Source: an uncultured Oscillospiraceae bacterium (GTDB lineage: Bacteria > Bacillota > Clostridia > Oscillospirales > Oscillospiraceae). From it: a stretch of DNA of 12,960 nucleotides. The stretch is from assembly GCA_900754515.1 (NCBI GenBank), contig CAAEDD010000173.1:1-12960 (forward strand), written 5' to 3'. This document shows positions 1-6,870 of the stretch, one piece after another; within the stretch, counting starts at the first letter, position 1, and every line of letters starts with the position of its first letter. Below the pieces are notes generated by a model. That model was not told where the DNA came from. It ran no database searches and worked only from the letters and a program-made list of their open reading frames with translations. Made by a program: the position numbers and the translations under genes.

Positions 1-1026
1 GCCGGCGTCCTCACCCAGAACGGACTTCACCTCCGCCGGGACAAAAAGATAATAAGCTCCCTCTACCCCGCCGCTGTCGGCATCCTGGGCGGAGAAAAAT
101 CCGCCTTCCTCCGCTTTCAGCTCTCTTACACAGTAATCCAGGGTGCTCTCGGCCACGTAGCGGTAAAGGGCTATGTGCCCGTCCTGCCAGGCCTCTGTGT
201 AGAGGAGGGAGAGCATGGTATTGTCGTACAGGGTCTTTTCAAAATGCGGGGCCAGCCATTCACGGTCAGTGGAGTAACGGGAGAATCCGCCGCCGAAGTG
301 ATCAAAGATGCCGCCGCGATACATCTGTCTCAGACTATTGTCTACCATCTGCCGCTGCTCCTTGTCTCCGGTGAAATGAGACAGGCGCAGAAGAAACAGC
401 AAATCATGGGCGGAAGGAAACTTGGGGGCTGTGCCAAAGCCGCCGTACTCCCTGTCATAGGCGGAAGAGAGCTGCCCGGCAGCAGCTGTCAGCTTGTCCT
501 TCCCAGGCTGGGCGGGAGACAGGGGCTGCTCACGGGACACAAAGGAACTTATCTCCTGAGCCGTTTGCAGCAGAGATTCTCTGTCTCTGTCCCATTTCGC
601 TGCAATAGCTGTGAGCAGAGGGATAAGGCCGACCTGGCCGTTGCGGCTGTTTTTTGGAATATAGGTGCCGGCAAAAAAAGGCAGCTTGTCCGGTGTCATG
701 ATGACGGTCAGAGGCCAGCCACCGCTGCCGGTGAGGGCAACGCAGGCCTTCATATAGACGCTGTCTACGTCGGGACGCTCTTCCCGGTCGACCTTTACGG
801 GAATATAATACCGGTTTAAAAGCTCCGCTACCTGTCTGTCCTGAAAGCTCTCCTGTGCCATAACGTGACACCAGTGGCAGGTGGAGTAGCCTATGGAGAG
901 GAAAATGGGTTTGTCCTCGCGGTCGGCCCTGAAAAATGCCTCTTCGCCCCAGGGCAGCCAGTCAACGGGATTTTCAGCGTGCTGGCGCAGATAGGGGGAC
1001 GCTTCCTTTATTAAACTGTTGCTCAT
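1..1026 (-). CDS. Thioredoxin domain-containing protein, YyaL/SPATA20 (DUF255) family, N-terminal half (partial)
   Basis: The minus strand stays open from the ATG at 1026 to base 1, giving 342 codons with no stop, so the C-terminal half lies outside the window. The product starts MSNSLIKEASPYLRQHAENP and carries the family hallmarks: an HAENPVDW-type N-terminus (residues 16-23), IFLSIGYSTCHWCHVM with a CxxC pair at C50/C53 in a thioredoxin-like fold, and KVDREERPDVDSVYM (78-92). After residue ~165 comes the start of the (alpha/alpha)6-barrel-like region, with GGFGTAPKFPSAHD and GGIFDHFGGGFSRYSTDREW. Family members are usually near 670-690 aa. A GGAGG at 1034-1038 sits 7 nt before this ATG. 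An in-frame ATG at 1047 has no such site, so 1026 is preferred. The biochemical role is not established in bacteria; B. subtilis YyaL is the likely counterpart. Family assignment is secure, function is not. Confidence 0.93.
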   Translation of the reverse strand, partial: MSNSLIKEASPYLRQHAENPVDWLPWGEEAFFRADREDKPIFLSIGYSTCHWCHVMAQESFQDRQVAELLNRYYIPVKVDREERPDVDSVYMKACVALTGSGGWPLTVIMTPDKLPFFAGTYIPKNSRNGQVGLIPLLTAIAAKWDRDRESLLQTAQEISSFVSREQPLSPAQPGKDKLTAAAGQLSSAYDREYGGFGTAPKFPSAHDLLFLLRLSHFTGDKEQRQMVDNSLRQMYRGGIFDHFGGGFSRYSTDREWLAPHFEKTLYDNTMLSLLYTEAWQDGHIALYRYVAESTLDYCVRELKAEEGGFFSAQDADSGGVEGAYYLFVPAEVKSVLGEDAG

Positions 1027-1076
1027 GCCACAGCCTCCGATAGTCATTTGTGTTAGCATTTGTGATATAATATCTT

Positions 1077-1106
1077 ATTATACACCGGAGTTGACCATCC
1101 TTTCAA
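1077..1106 (-). promoter_or_regulatory. Sigma-A-type promoter for the YyaL-like gene
   Basis: On the minus strand there is TTGAAA (1106-1101), an 18-nt spacer and a perfect TATAAT (1082-1077). The predicted start of transcription is about 40-45 nt before the ATG at 1026. The -10 box is one arm of a 7-bp inverted repeat (1066-1082) whose other arm reads TATAAT on the plus strand. Confidence 0.6.
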
Positions 1107-1181
1107 GCCGTAAAGTGGATGTGAAAGGAGAGACAGGCGGAAGATACCGCCGGACTTTAGAGATGAGAGACGGAGAATTCA

Positions 1182-2006
1182 ATGGACTTTAAAGACTATA
1201 CTGAGAGCTGCTGCCCTTTTGACAGCAGTATGTACACCGGCACGCCGGACAGCGAGCCATGCCCGGTGAGCCTGCCGGTACGGGACGTGATAGAGAAGTT
1301 GGATGCCCTGTATGAGCAGGGCCGGGAGGACCGGGCCGAGAGCTATCTGGAGGACTGGCAGGCCAGAGCCGTGAACTGCGGCGACTGGCGGGCGGAGCTG
1401 AGCTTTACCAGTGAGCTGCTGGGCCAGTACCGGCGCAGCGGCAATATGAATAAGGGCCTGGAAGCCGTGGAACGGGCGATGAAGATAATAAGAGAACACC
1501 GCATGGGAGAGACATTGTCGGGAGCCACGGTGCTGCTCAACGCCGCCACCACGATGAAATGCTTTGGCCGGGCTGCGGAATCACTTCCGGTGTTCCGCCA
1601 TGTGAGCCGGGTATACGCGGACAGGCTTGATCCCGGAGACTACCGTTTTGCCGGACTCTACAACAACATGGCCCTGTCCTGCGCCGATGTGGGGGACTAC
1701 GAGGGGGCCGAGAGGTATTTCGAACTGGCTCTGAAGCTTATTGAGCATTGCGAAAACCCAGGCAATGATATGGCGGTGACTCTCTGCAATATGGCGGAGA
1801 TGTACGACAAGCAAGACCCGGAGGACCAACGGATAGGGCAGTGCATGGAGCGGGCCTGGGAGCTTTTGAACGATGAGGCTCTGCCTAAGGATGGTTACCA
1901 CGCTTTTACCATATCCAAGTGCGCACCTACCTTCGGATATTTCGGGTATTTCATTTATGCCAAAGAGCTTAAAGAGAGGGCGGAAAAGATATATGCGGGG
2001 ACTTGA
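1182..2006 (+). CDS. Tetratricopeptide repeat protein
   Basis: This is a 274-aa soluble protein with no signal peptide or membrane segment. From residue ~70 it forms TPR-like helix pairs, at roughly 72-104, 114-146, 155-188 and 196-230. The clearest is LYNNMALSCADVGDYEGAERY followed by FELALKLIEH, which shows the usual small and aromatic TPR positions. The N-terminal 35 residues are non-repeat and hold three cysteines (C10, C11, C27). The ATG at 1182 has GGAG 6 nt upstream. TPR arrays bind protein partners, so a scaffold or sensor role is likely, but no catalytic motif is visible. The stop codon overlaps the next gene by 14 nt, so the two are probably translated together. The best guess at a partner is the DUF4037 protein encoded next. 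The TPR call is firm; specific function is unknown. Confidence 0.85.
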   Translation: MDFKDYTESCCPFDSSMYTGTPDSEPCPVSLPVRDVIEKLDALYEQGREDRAESYLEDWQARAVNCGDWRAELSFTSELLGQYRRSGNMNKGLEAVERAMKIIREHRMGETLSGATVLLNAATTMKCFGRAAESLPVFRHVSRVYADRLDPGDYRFAGLYNNMALSCADVGDYEGAERYFELALKLIEHCENPGNDMAVTLCNMAEMYDKQDPEDQRIGQCMERAWELLNDEALPKDGYHAFTISKCAPTFGYFGYFIYAKELKERAEKIYAGT

Positions 2007-2913
2007 AAAAGCCAGGGAACTGTATGAGTTCCGGGGCCGGGAGCTTATACACCGGCTTTTCCCTGAATATGAGGACAAAATTGCTGTGGGCCTGGCGGGC
2101 CATGGCTCAGAGTGCTTTGGCTATGATGATGAATTGTCGGAGGATCACGACTTTGAAGAGGGCTTCTGTCTGTGGGTGGATGACGGAACGGACCGGGAGA
2201 TCGGTCTGGAGCTGAGCCGGGCTTACCGGCAGCTGAAAGGCGTAGGCGGGAAATCCAGCGCCTTGGCTGAGCAGAGCCGGGGAGTGCGACGGATAGGGGA
2301 TTTTTACCGCCGATACACAGGCTGTGCCGGGGCGCCGGACAGCTGGCAGGCCTGGTTGTATCTGCCAAGCCACGCACTGGCCGAGGCCACCAACGGCCAG
2401 GTCTGGCGGGATGAACAGGGCCTGTTCAGCTCAATCCGACGGGAGATCCTCACCGGTATGCCGGAGGACGTGCGGAAAAAACGCCTGGCGGCGAAGCTCA
2501 TAACTATGGCCCAGGCGGGGCAGTACAACTATGCCCGTTGCATAAGCCACGGAGAGCAGGGCAGCGCAATGCTGGCTATGGCGGAATTTGTAAATTCCGC
2601 CTGCGCCTCAGTATTCCTTTTGAACCGTAGGCATATGCCATATTACAAATGGCAGTTTCGCGCCATGGAAGAACTGGAGATACTGGGAGAGCTGAAAGAG
2701 GCCCTGGAGTTTCTCCTCACCGGGGAGAATGACGAGGCTGGGCAGAAGCTGAAAGGGGAACTGGTGGAGGATATCTGTGCCCAGGTGGTAAAGGAACTTA
2801 AACGCCAGGGCCTGACCTGCGGCAGCTGGGACTATCTGGAGCCTCACGCTCTGGACTTGATGGAACATATAGAGAACCCTCAGATAAGGGCTCTCCACGT
2901 GATGGAGGAATAG
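1993..2913 (+). CDS. DUF4037 domain-containing protein, nucleotidyltransferase-like
   Basis: This 306-aa protein has an N-terminal region that matches the DUF4037 pattern: KIAVGLAGHGSECFGYDDEL (29-48), then S49, D51-H52-D53 and GFCLW. The order G38-S39 ... D45-D46 ... D51-x-D53 resembles the GS-x-D-x-D active site of the nucleotidyltransferase fold. That catalytic reading is inference. The remainder (about 70-306) is mostly helical with no recognised motif. Reading could continue upstream to 1873, but that would overlap the TPR gene by more than 130 nt. The ATG at 1993 has an AGAGAGGGCGG purine stretch about 9 nt upstream and leaves only a 14-nt overlap, so it was chosen. The MBL-fold gene begins 2 nt after the stop, so the three genes form one operon. 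Substrate unknown. Confidence 0.85.
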   Translation: MRGLEKARELYEFRGRELIHRLFPEYEDKIAVGLAGHGSECFGYDDELSEDHDFEEGFCLWVDDGTDREIGLELSRAYRQLKGVGGKSSALAEQSRGVRRIGDFYRRYTGCAGAPDSWQAWLYLPSHALAEATNGQVWRDEQGLFSSIRREILTGMPEDVRKKRLAAKLITMAQAGQYNYARCISHGEQGSAMLAMAEFVNSACASVFLLNRRHMPYYKWQFRAMEELEILGELKEALEFLLTGENDEAGQKLKGELVEDICAQVVKELKRQGLTCGSWDYLEPHALDLMEHIENPQIRALHVMEE

Positions 2914-2915
2914 AG

Positions 2916-3545
2916 ATGGAGATACAATGGCTGGGTCATGCCTGTTTTAAAATTACCCACAAGGGCTACAGCGTGGTAATAGACCCCTATGACAGCGACT
3001 ATACGACGGGATACCCAAAGCTCAAAGTGAGGGCGGACAAGCTGCTGATAAGCCATGAGCACTACGGCCACAATTACCGCAGAGGAGTAGATCTCTCCGG
3101 CAGGCCGGAGAGCGACTGCCCCTTTGAGATAAGCGCCATGGAGACCTGGCATGACAGCGTGGGCGGCATAATGCGGGGTAAGACTCTCATACATATTTTG
3201 GAGGCCGACGGCCTGAAGCTGGCCCACATGGGAGATATAGGCACACAGCTCACCGGCGGGGAGATAAGCCGTCTCTTCGGTGCCGATGCGCTGATGGTAA
3301 CCGCCGGTTCCTGTACCGGATTGCCGGCTCAGGAGGTATGGCGCATGACGGAGGAGCTTTTTCCAAAGGTGATAATACCCATGCACTATCGGGACGGAAA
3401 CCGAGGGCCAAGAAGACTGGAACATGTGCAGGCCCTGGCCGACTACTTTGAAGCCCCGGAGATGATACACCGCTATAACACCGATACCATTACCATCACT
3501 GCCGATATGGAACCCCAGGTAGCTATACTGAAATTTATGGGTTAA
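2916..3545 (+). CDS. MBL-fold metallo-hydrolase (UlaG/COG2220-like) with altered metal-binding motif
   Basis: This 209-aa protein starts MEIQWLGHACFKI, the typical opening of small UlaG-like beta-lactamase-fold hydrolases, followed by VVIDPYDSDY. The metal ligand series is H47-x-H49-x-x-H52 (sequence SHEHYGHN), H79 in TWHDS, D107 in MGDIG and H157 in PMHY. In the canonical HxHxDH motif the residue before the last His is Asp; here it is Gly51 (codon GGC, one base from GAC). That Asp normally binds the second metal, so activity may be mononuclear, changed or lost. The other ligands are intact, which argues against simple decay. The ATG at 2916 has GGAGG at 2904-2908. It is the last gene of the TPR-DUF4037 operon, and its stop codon lies inside a long inverted repeat. 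Substrate unknown; cytoplasmic. Confidence 0.9.
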   Translation: MEIQWLGHACFKITHKGYSVVIDPYDSDYTTGYPKLKVRADKLLISHEHYGHNYRRGVDLSGRPESDCPFEISAMETWHDSVGGIMRGKTLIHILEADGLKLAHMGDIGTQLTGGEISRLFGADALMVTAGSCTGLPAQEVWRMTEELFPKVIIPMHYRDGNRGPRRLEHVQALADYFEAPEMIHRYNTDTITITADMEPQVAILKFMG

Positions 3546-3593
3546 TAATCAGTCAGTCTGTCCTGAATTTGGACAGACTGACTGATTATTAAC
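3541..3593. terminator. Perfect 23-bp inverted repeat at the end of the MBL gene, probable terminator
   Basis: The arms at 3541-3563 and 3571-3593 are exact reverse complements over 23 bases, with a 7-base loop TGAATTT. The left arm contains the stop codon of the MBL-fold gene. The stem ends in ATTATTAAC on both sides and no clean run of T follows, so it is not a textbook intrinsic terminator. It could also stabilise the mRNA 3' end. The position, at the end of one operon and just before the next promoter, favours termination. Confidence 0.6.
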
Positions 3594-3604
3594 AAGCTTT
3601 GTGC

Positions 3605-3633
3605 TTTACGAAGTTGGTATTTTGTGCTAAAAT
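3605..3633 (+). promoter_or_regulatory. Sigma-A-type promoter, extended -10, for the aminotransferase operon
   Basis: TTTACG (3605-3610), a 17-nt spacer and TAAAAT (3628-3633) preceded by TGC, an extended -10 element. It lies between the inverted repeat and the aminotransferase start, giving a leader of about 45 nt. Confidence 0.55.
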
Positions 3634-3685
3634 TACAATAGCTGAAAGAAGTATTCCGGAATATATAAATTTGAGGAGGTATACT

Positions 3686-4870
3686 ATGGTAAAATTTGCT
3701 CAGAGAATGGATGGGATGAAGGCCTCAGACATAAGAGAACTTTTGAAACTCACTACCAGACCGGAAATTATTTCCTTTGCCGGCGGACTGCCAGCTCCGG
3801 AGCTTTTCCCGGTGGAGGACATTAAGGCCGCCACCGATGCGGTAATGGATGAGCAGGGTAGGGCGGCTTTGCAGTATGGCCAGACTGAGGGCTATCTGCC
3901 GCTGCGGCAGAAGATAGTGGAGCGCATGGAGGCAAAGAACGCAATACATACCACTCCCGACAACATTATACTTACCGCCGGCAGCCAGCAGGGCCTGGAC
4001 TACTGCGGCAAGCTGTTCCTCGACCCCGGCGACGTGGTGGTGATGGAGAGCCCATCTTACCTGGGAGCCATCAATGCCTTCCAGGCTTACCAGCCCAAAT
4101 TTGTGGAAGTGCCCACTGATGACGACGGAATGATAATGGAAGAGCTTGACAAGGTACTTGCCACCACTGAGAACGTCAAACTCATATATGTTATTCCCGA
4201 TTTCCAGAACCCCAGCGGACGCACCTGGCCCCTGGAGCGTAGAAAGAAATTCCTGGAGATAATCAACAAATACGGTGTCCCCGCTATAGAGGATAACCCC
4301 TATGGTGAGCTGCGCTTCAAGGGCGAGTATCAGCCCGCCCTCAAGAGCATGGACAGCGAGGGCCTGGTAATTTACATGGGCACCTTCTCCAAGATAATGG
4401 CCCCCGGCTACCGCATAGGTTGGACCTGTGCCAACGATGAGGTCATCGAGAAGCTCAACCTGATAGCCCAGGCCGCCGCCCTCCAGACTTCCACCATTGC
4501 TCCCATGATAATCTCCAAGTATATGGATATGTTCGACCTGGACGCCCATGTGGATAAGATCCGGGAGACATACAAACATCGCTGCCAGCTGATGATAAAC
4601 ACCATGAAGGAGACCTTCCCGCCGGAGGCCAAGTTCACCGATCCCGACGGCGGACTGTTCACCTGGGTGGAGCTGCCGGAATATGTGAATACCCGTGACC
4701 TGGCGGCCAAGGCTCTGGATATGGGCGTGGCTTTCGTGCCCGGCTCAGGCTTCTTCCCCAACGGCGGCAATAACTGCTGCATGCGTCTCAATTACTCCTG
4801 CATGCCTGACGACAGAATAGTGGAGGGTGTAAAGAGACTGGCTGAGGTAATCAAGGCAGCACTGAAATGA
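3686..4870 (+). CDS. PLP-dependent aminotransferase, class I/II fold (MocR/LysN-like)
   Basis: This 394-aa enzyme would transfer an amino group from an amino acid to a 2-oxo acid using pyridoxal phosphate in the cytoplasm. Fold type I landmarks are in order: ISFAGGLPAPELFP (about 25-38), LQYGQTEGYLPLR, TAGSQQGLDYCGKLFLDPGD, PDFQNPSGRTW with N175, EDNPYGELRF with D203 (pairs with the PLP ring nitrogen) and Y206, GTFSKIMAPGYRIGW with the Schiff-base lysine K236, and R367 in CMRLNYS (binds the substrate carboxylate). The length is normal for stand-alone members related to the C-terminal domain of MocR regulators, such as 2-aminoadipate transaminases; no helix-turn-helix domain is fused. The ATG at 3686 follows a very strong GAGGAGGT (3673-3680); the frame extends upstream to 3599 but has no ribosome binding site there. 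Its stop overlaps the thioesterase start (ATGA). Substrate specificity cannot be read. Confidence 0.95.
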   Translation: MVKFAQRMDGMKASDIRELLKLTTRPEIISFAGGLPAPELFPVEDIKAATDAVMDEQGRAALQYGQTEGYLPLRQKIVERMEAKNAIHTTPDNIILTAGSQQGLDYCGKLFLDPGDVVVMESPSYLGAINAFQAYQPKFVEVPTDDDGMIMEELDKVLATTENVKLIYVIPDFQNPSGRTWPLERRKKFLEIINKYGVPAIEDNPYGELRFKGEYQPALKSMDSEGLVIYMGTFSKIMAPGYRIGWTCANDEVIEKLNLIAQAAALQTSTIAPMIISKYMDMFDLDAHVDKIRETYKHRCQLMINTMKETFPPEAKFTDPDGGLFTWVELPEYVNTRDLAAKALDMGVAFVPGSGFFPNGGNNCCMRLNYSCMPDDRIVEGVKRLAEVIKAALK

Positions 4871-5259
4871 CGGAACTTAAAACCGGCCTGGTGGGCCGTG
4901 CAGAAACTATCGTTACCGAGAGCAACACTGCCGCCGCCATAGGCAGCGGCGCCCTGCCCGTATTCTCCACTCCCCATATGATAGCCCTGATGGAGAACGC
5001 CTCCATGAACGCCATAGCTCCCTGCCTGGAGGACGGACAGGGCAGCGTGGGCACAAAGATAGACGTGGCCCATGTGGCGGCTACACCTATGGGCATGACG
5101 GTACGGGCTGAGAGTACCCTTACCAGGATTGAAGGCAGGATGCTCAGCTTTGAGGTAAGAGCCTGGGCAGGAGATGAACTCATCGGAGAGGGAACGCACC
5201 AGCGCTGCATCATTTACAATCAGCGTTTTATGGAAAAGACCCAGGCAAAACTGAAATGA
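4867..5259 (+). CDS. FlK-like hotdog-fold thioesterase
   Basis: This 130-aa protein resembles fluoroacetyl-CoA thioesterase FlK and related Clostridial thioesterases. T35 (in STPHMIALMENAS), E43 and H69 (in DVAHVAATPMG) have the same spacing, 8 then 26 residues, as the FlK catalytic set Thr42/Glu50/His76, so a working acyl-CoA hydrolase is likely. The C-terminal part, LSFEVRAWAGDELIGEGTHQ, fits the final beta strands of the hotdog fold. The start codon overlaps the aminotransferase stop by 4 nt, indicating translational coupling and joint function. Fluoroacetate is an unlikely natural substrate here; a short acyl-CoA arising from amino acid breakdown is more plausible, but that is inference. 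The gene is followed by a strong terminator, so the operon has two genes. Confidence 0.88.
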   Translation: MTELKTGLVGRAETIVTESNTAAAIGSGALPVFSTPHMIALMENASMNAIAPCLEDGQGSVGTKIDVAHVAATPMGMTVRAESTLTRIEGRMLSFEVRAWAGDELIGEGTHQRCIIYNQRFMEKTQAKLK

Positions 5260-5268
5260 AAAAATATC

Positions 5269-5303
5269 AAAAAAGGTGGCCGCCGAAGGCGGCTACCTTT
5301 TTT
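5269..5303 (+). terminator. Intrinsic terminator after the thioesterase gene
   Basis: A 16-bp stem (5269-5284 with 5288-5303), one G-T wobble, GAA loop, GC-rich core GGTGGCCGCC and a six-T tract on the 3' side. The six A on the 5' side could let it work on the other strand too. Confidence 0.9.
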
Positions 5304-5307
5304 CGTC

Positions 5308-5335
5308 TTGAAGAATACGGGATTTGTAATATAAT
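5308..5335 (+). promoter_or_regulatory. Sigma-A-type promoter for the AAA ATPase gene
   Basis: TTGAAG (5308-5313), a 16-nt spacer and a perfect TATAAT (5330-5335). It begins directly after the preceding terminator and about 25 nt before the start of the predicted leader of the ATPase gene. Confidence 0.6.
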
Positions 5336-5366
5336 GAAGGAGAGAAATTAAAAGGAGATTGCCGCC

Positions 5367-6800
5367 ATGCCCAGTACCTGGAACCGTTCACCGGAGGAAT
5401 TTCACAAGATATACCTGGCTAATACGGAAGCTTTTTACCGCGTAGGCAGCAAAAGCCTGGCAAAAGAGCTGGACAGCTTTGTTACAAACTGCGCTTTGAA
5501 GCTGTGGAGCCGGGCGGGGAGCATCAGCCAGCGCCATGTGGACATGGCAAATCAAATCTATTCCAAGGGACAGGAGCAGCCAAGGTGGCTGCTTTGGTCT
5601 CTCACAAGTTCCATATGTGATGAGGATGTATTCCTGCCGCCTACATTTTACTGGGAATTGGCGGAAAAAGATGCCGCTCGGGGCGGAGAGGCCTCCCGTA
5701 CCTTCATACGTATGCTCACCAATATACTGCTGTATCTGGCGGCGGTGGACGACGATGTGAGCTTTGCTGAGGCAGAGTTTATAACCCAGTGTGCCGACAA
5801 GTTGGGGGCCGTATGCGACGCCAGCGGCGTAAGAAAAAGCAGAGAGGCTCTGGACCCCATGGACTATGTGACTTCCGGCGAGCCGGGCTTTATGGACAAG
5901 ATGCCGAAGCAGCCCCAACCCTCCGGAGGCGAAGTCGGAGGGAAAACGCCGGCGGCAGAGGCCAAGGAGAAAAAACCCGATTTTGAGGAGCTTATGTCCC
6001 GGCTGGATGAGCTGGTGGGCCTGGAGAGCGTGAAGAAGGACGTAAAGAGCTTGGTGAACCTGATGAAGGTGCGAAAGCTGCGGCAGGAGAAGGGCCTGCC
6101 CGTGCCGCCCATGAGCCTGCATATGGTGTTCATGGGAAATCCCGGCACCGGTAAGACCACTGTGGCCCGGCTTATCAGCGGACTGTATGCCGCTATAGGA
6201 GTGCTGAGCAAGGGACAACTGGTGGAGGGGGACAGCTCAGGGATTGGGGCGGGCTATGTGGGCCAGACGGCACTGAAGACCCAGGAGGCGGTGAAGTCCG
6301 CCCTGGGAGGGGTCCTCTTTATAGATGAGGCCTATTCCCTGGCTTCCGGCGGGGAGAACGACTTTGGCCGGGAAGCTATAGAGACTATTCTGAAGGCAAT
6401 GGAAGACCACAGGGATGATTTGATAGTTATTGTTGCGGGATATGACAAGCCCATGGAGAAATTTCTCAGTTCCAATCCGGGGCTGGAATCCCGTTTCAAC
6501 AAGTATTTTCATTTTCCTGATTACAAGGGGGAAGAGCTGCTGGCCATATTCAAGGGACAGTGCGAGAAAAACGGATACGCCCTCACCGGCGAGACGGAGC
6601 AGACGGCGAAGGAAATGTTTGACGCGCTCTATGAAAACCGGGATGAGAACTTCGGCAACGGCCGGGATGTGAGGAACTGCTTTGAGGACATGATAGTGCG
6701 TCAGTCCAACCGGGTGGCCGCCATGGAAACGCCCAGCAGGGAAGAATTGATGACCGTGCTGCCGGAGGACCTGAAGGACCCAGAGCCGGGGAAAAAATAA
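5367..6800 (+). CDS. AAA+ ATPase, CbxX/CfxQ family (SpoVK-like), with helical N-terminal domain
   Basis: This is a 477-aa protein. Residues ~1-165 are helical and contain LAAVDDDVSFAEAEFI, which recalls TerB-type acidic helical domains; that match is tentative. A charged, Pro/Gly/Lys-rich linker (about 170-205) leads into one CbxX-type AAA+ module: LVGLESVKKDVKSL, Walker A GNPGTGKTT with K263, GYVGQT pore-loop region, Walker B VLFIDEA with D320/E321, VIVAGY sensor-1 region, arginine finger R376 in SRFNKYFHF, and sensor-2 GRDVRN (R433/R436). All nucleotide-handling residues are intact, so it should be an active hexameric ATPase that remodels a protein partner. Family members include Rubisco activase CbxX and sporulation protein SpoVK; neither role is shown here. 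The ATG at 5367 has AAGGAG about 9 nt upstream. It is a single-gene unit flanked by terminators. The N-domain probably selects the target. Confidence 0.92.
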   Translation: MPSTWNRSPEEFHKIYLANTEAFYRVGSKSLAKELDSFVTNCALKLWSRAGSISQRHVDMANQIYSKGQEQPRWLLWSLTSSICDEDVFLPPTFYWELAEKDAARGGEASRTFIRMLTNILLYLAAVDDDVSFAEAEFITQCADKLGAVCDASGVRKSREALDPMDYVTSGEPGFMDKMPKQPQPSGGEVGGKTPAAEAKEKKPDFEELMSRLDELVGLESVKKDVKSLVNLMKVRKLRQEKGLPVPPMSLHMVFMGNPGTGKTTVARLISGLYAAIGVLSKGQLVEGDSSGIGAGYVGQTALKTQEAVKSALGGVLFIDEAYSLASGGENDFGREAIETILKAMEDHRDDLIVIVAGYDKPMEKFLSSNPGLESRFNKYFHFPDYKGEELLAIFKGQCEKNGYALTGETEQTAKEMFDALYENRDENFGNGRDVRNCFEDMIVRQSNRVAAMETPSREELMTVLPEDLKDPEPGKK

Positions 6801-6812
6801 AAATCAGAAAAT

Positions 6813-6860
6813 CATAATAAGGCCAGGGGGCATAATGTTATGCCCCCTGGCCTTATTATG
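6813..6860. terminator. Bidirectional terminator between convergent genes
   Basis: Perfect 23-bp arms (6813-6835 and 6838-6860) with a TG loop. The core GGCCAGGGGGCATAA is GC-rich and is flanked by T-rich sequence in both directions: TTATTATGTATT on plus, and TTATTATGATTTTCTG then more T on minus. It lies between the ATPase stop at 6800 and the phosphodiesterase stop at 6871, serving both. Confidence 0.85.
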
Positions 6861-6870
6861 TATTGACGTG

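Noticed and set aside
175..819. Plus-strand open frame of 214 codons
   Set aside because: It is antisense to the well-supported YyaL-like gene and its translation shows no recognisable domain.
1136..1151. GGCGG-AAGATA-CCGCC hairpin in the leader of the TPR gene
   Set aside because: Only 5 bp and not matched to any riboswitch or attenuator pattern; could be chance in a GC-rich leader.
3725..4579. Minus-strand open frame of 284 codons inside the aminotransferase
   Set aside because: Shadow frame of a GC-rich coding region; low-complexity, His/Gly-rich translation and no ribosome binding site or domain.
5388..6218. Minus-strand open frame of 276 codons inside the AAA ATPase gene
   Set aside because: Antisense shadow; translation is Leu/His/Gln-rich without domain features.
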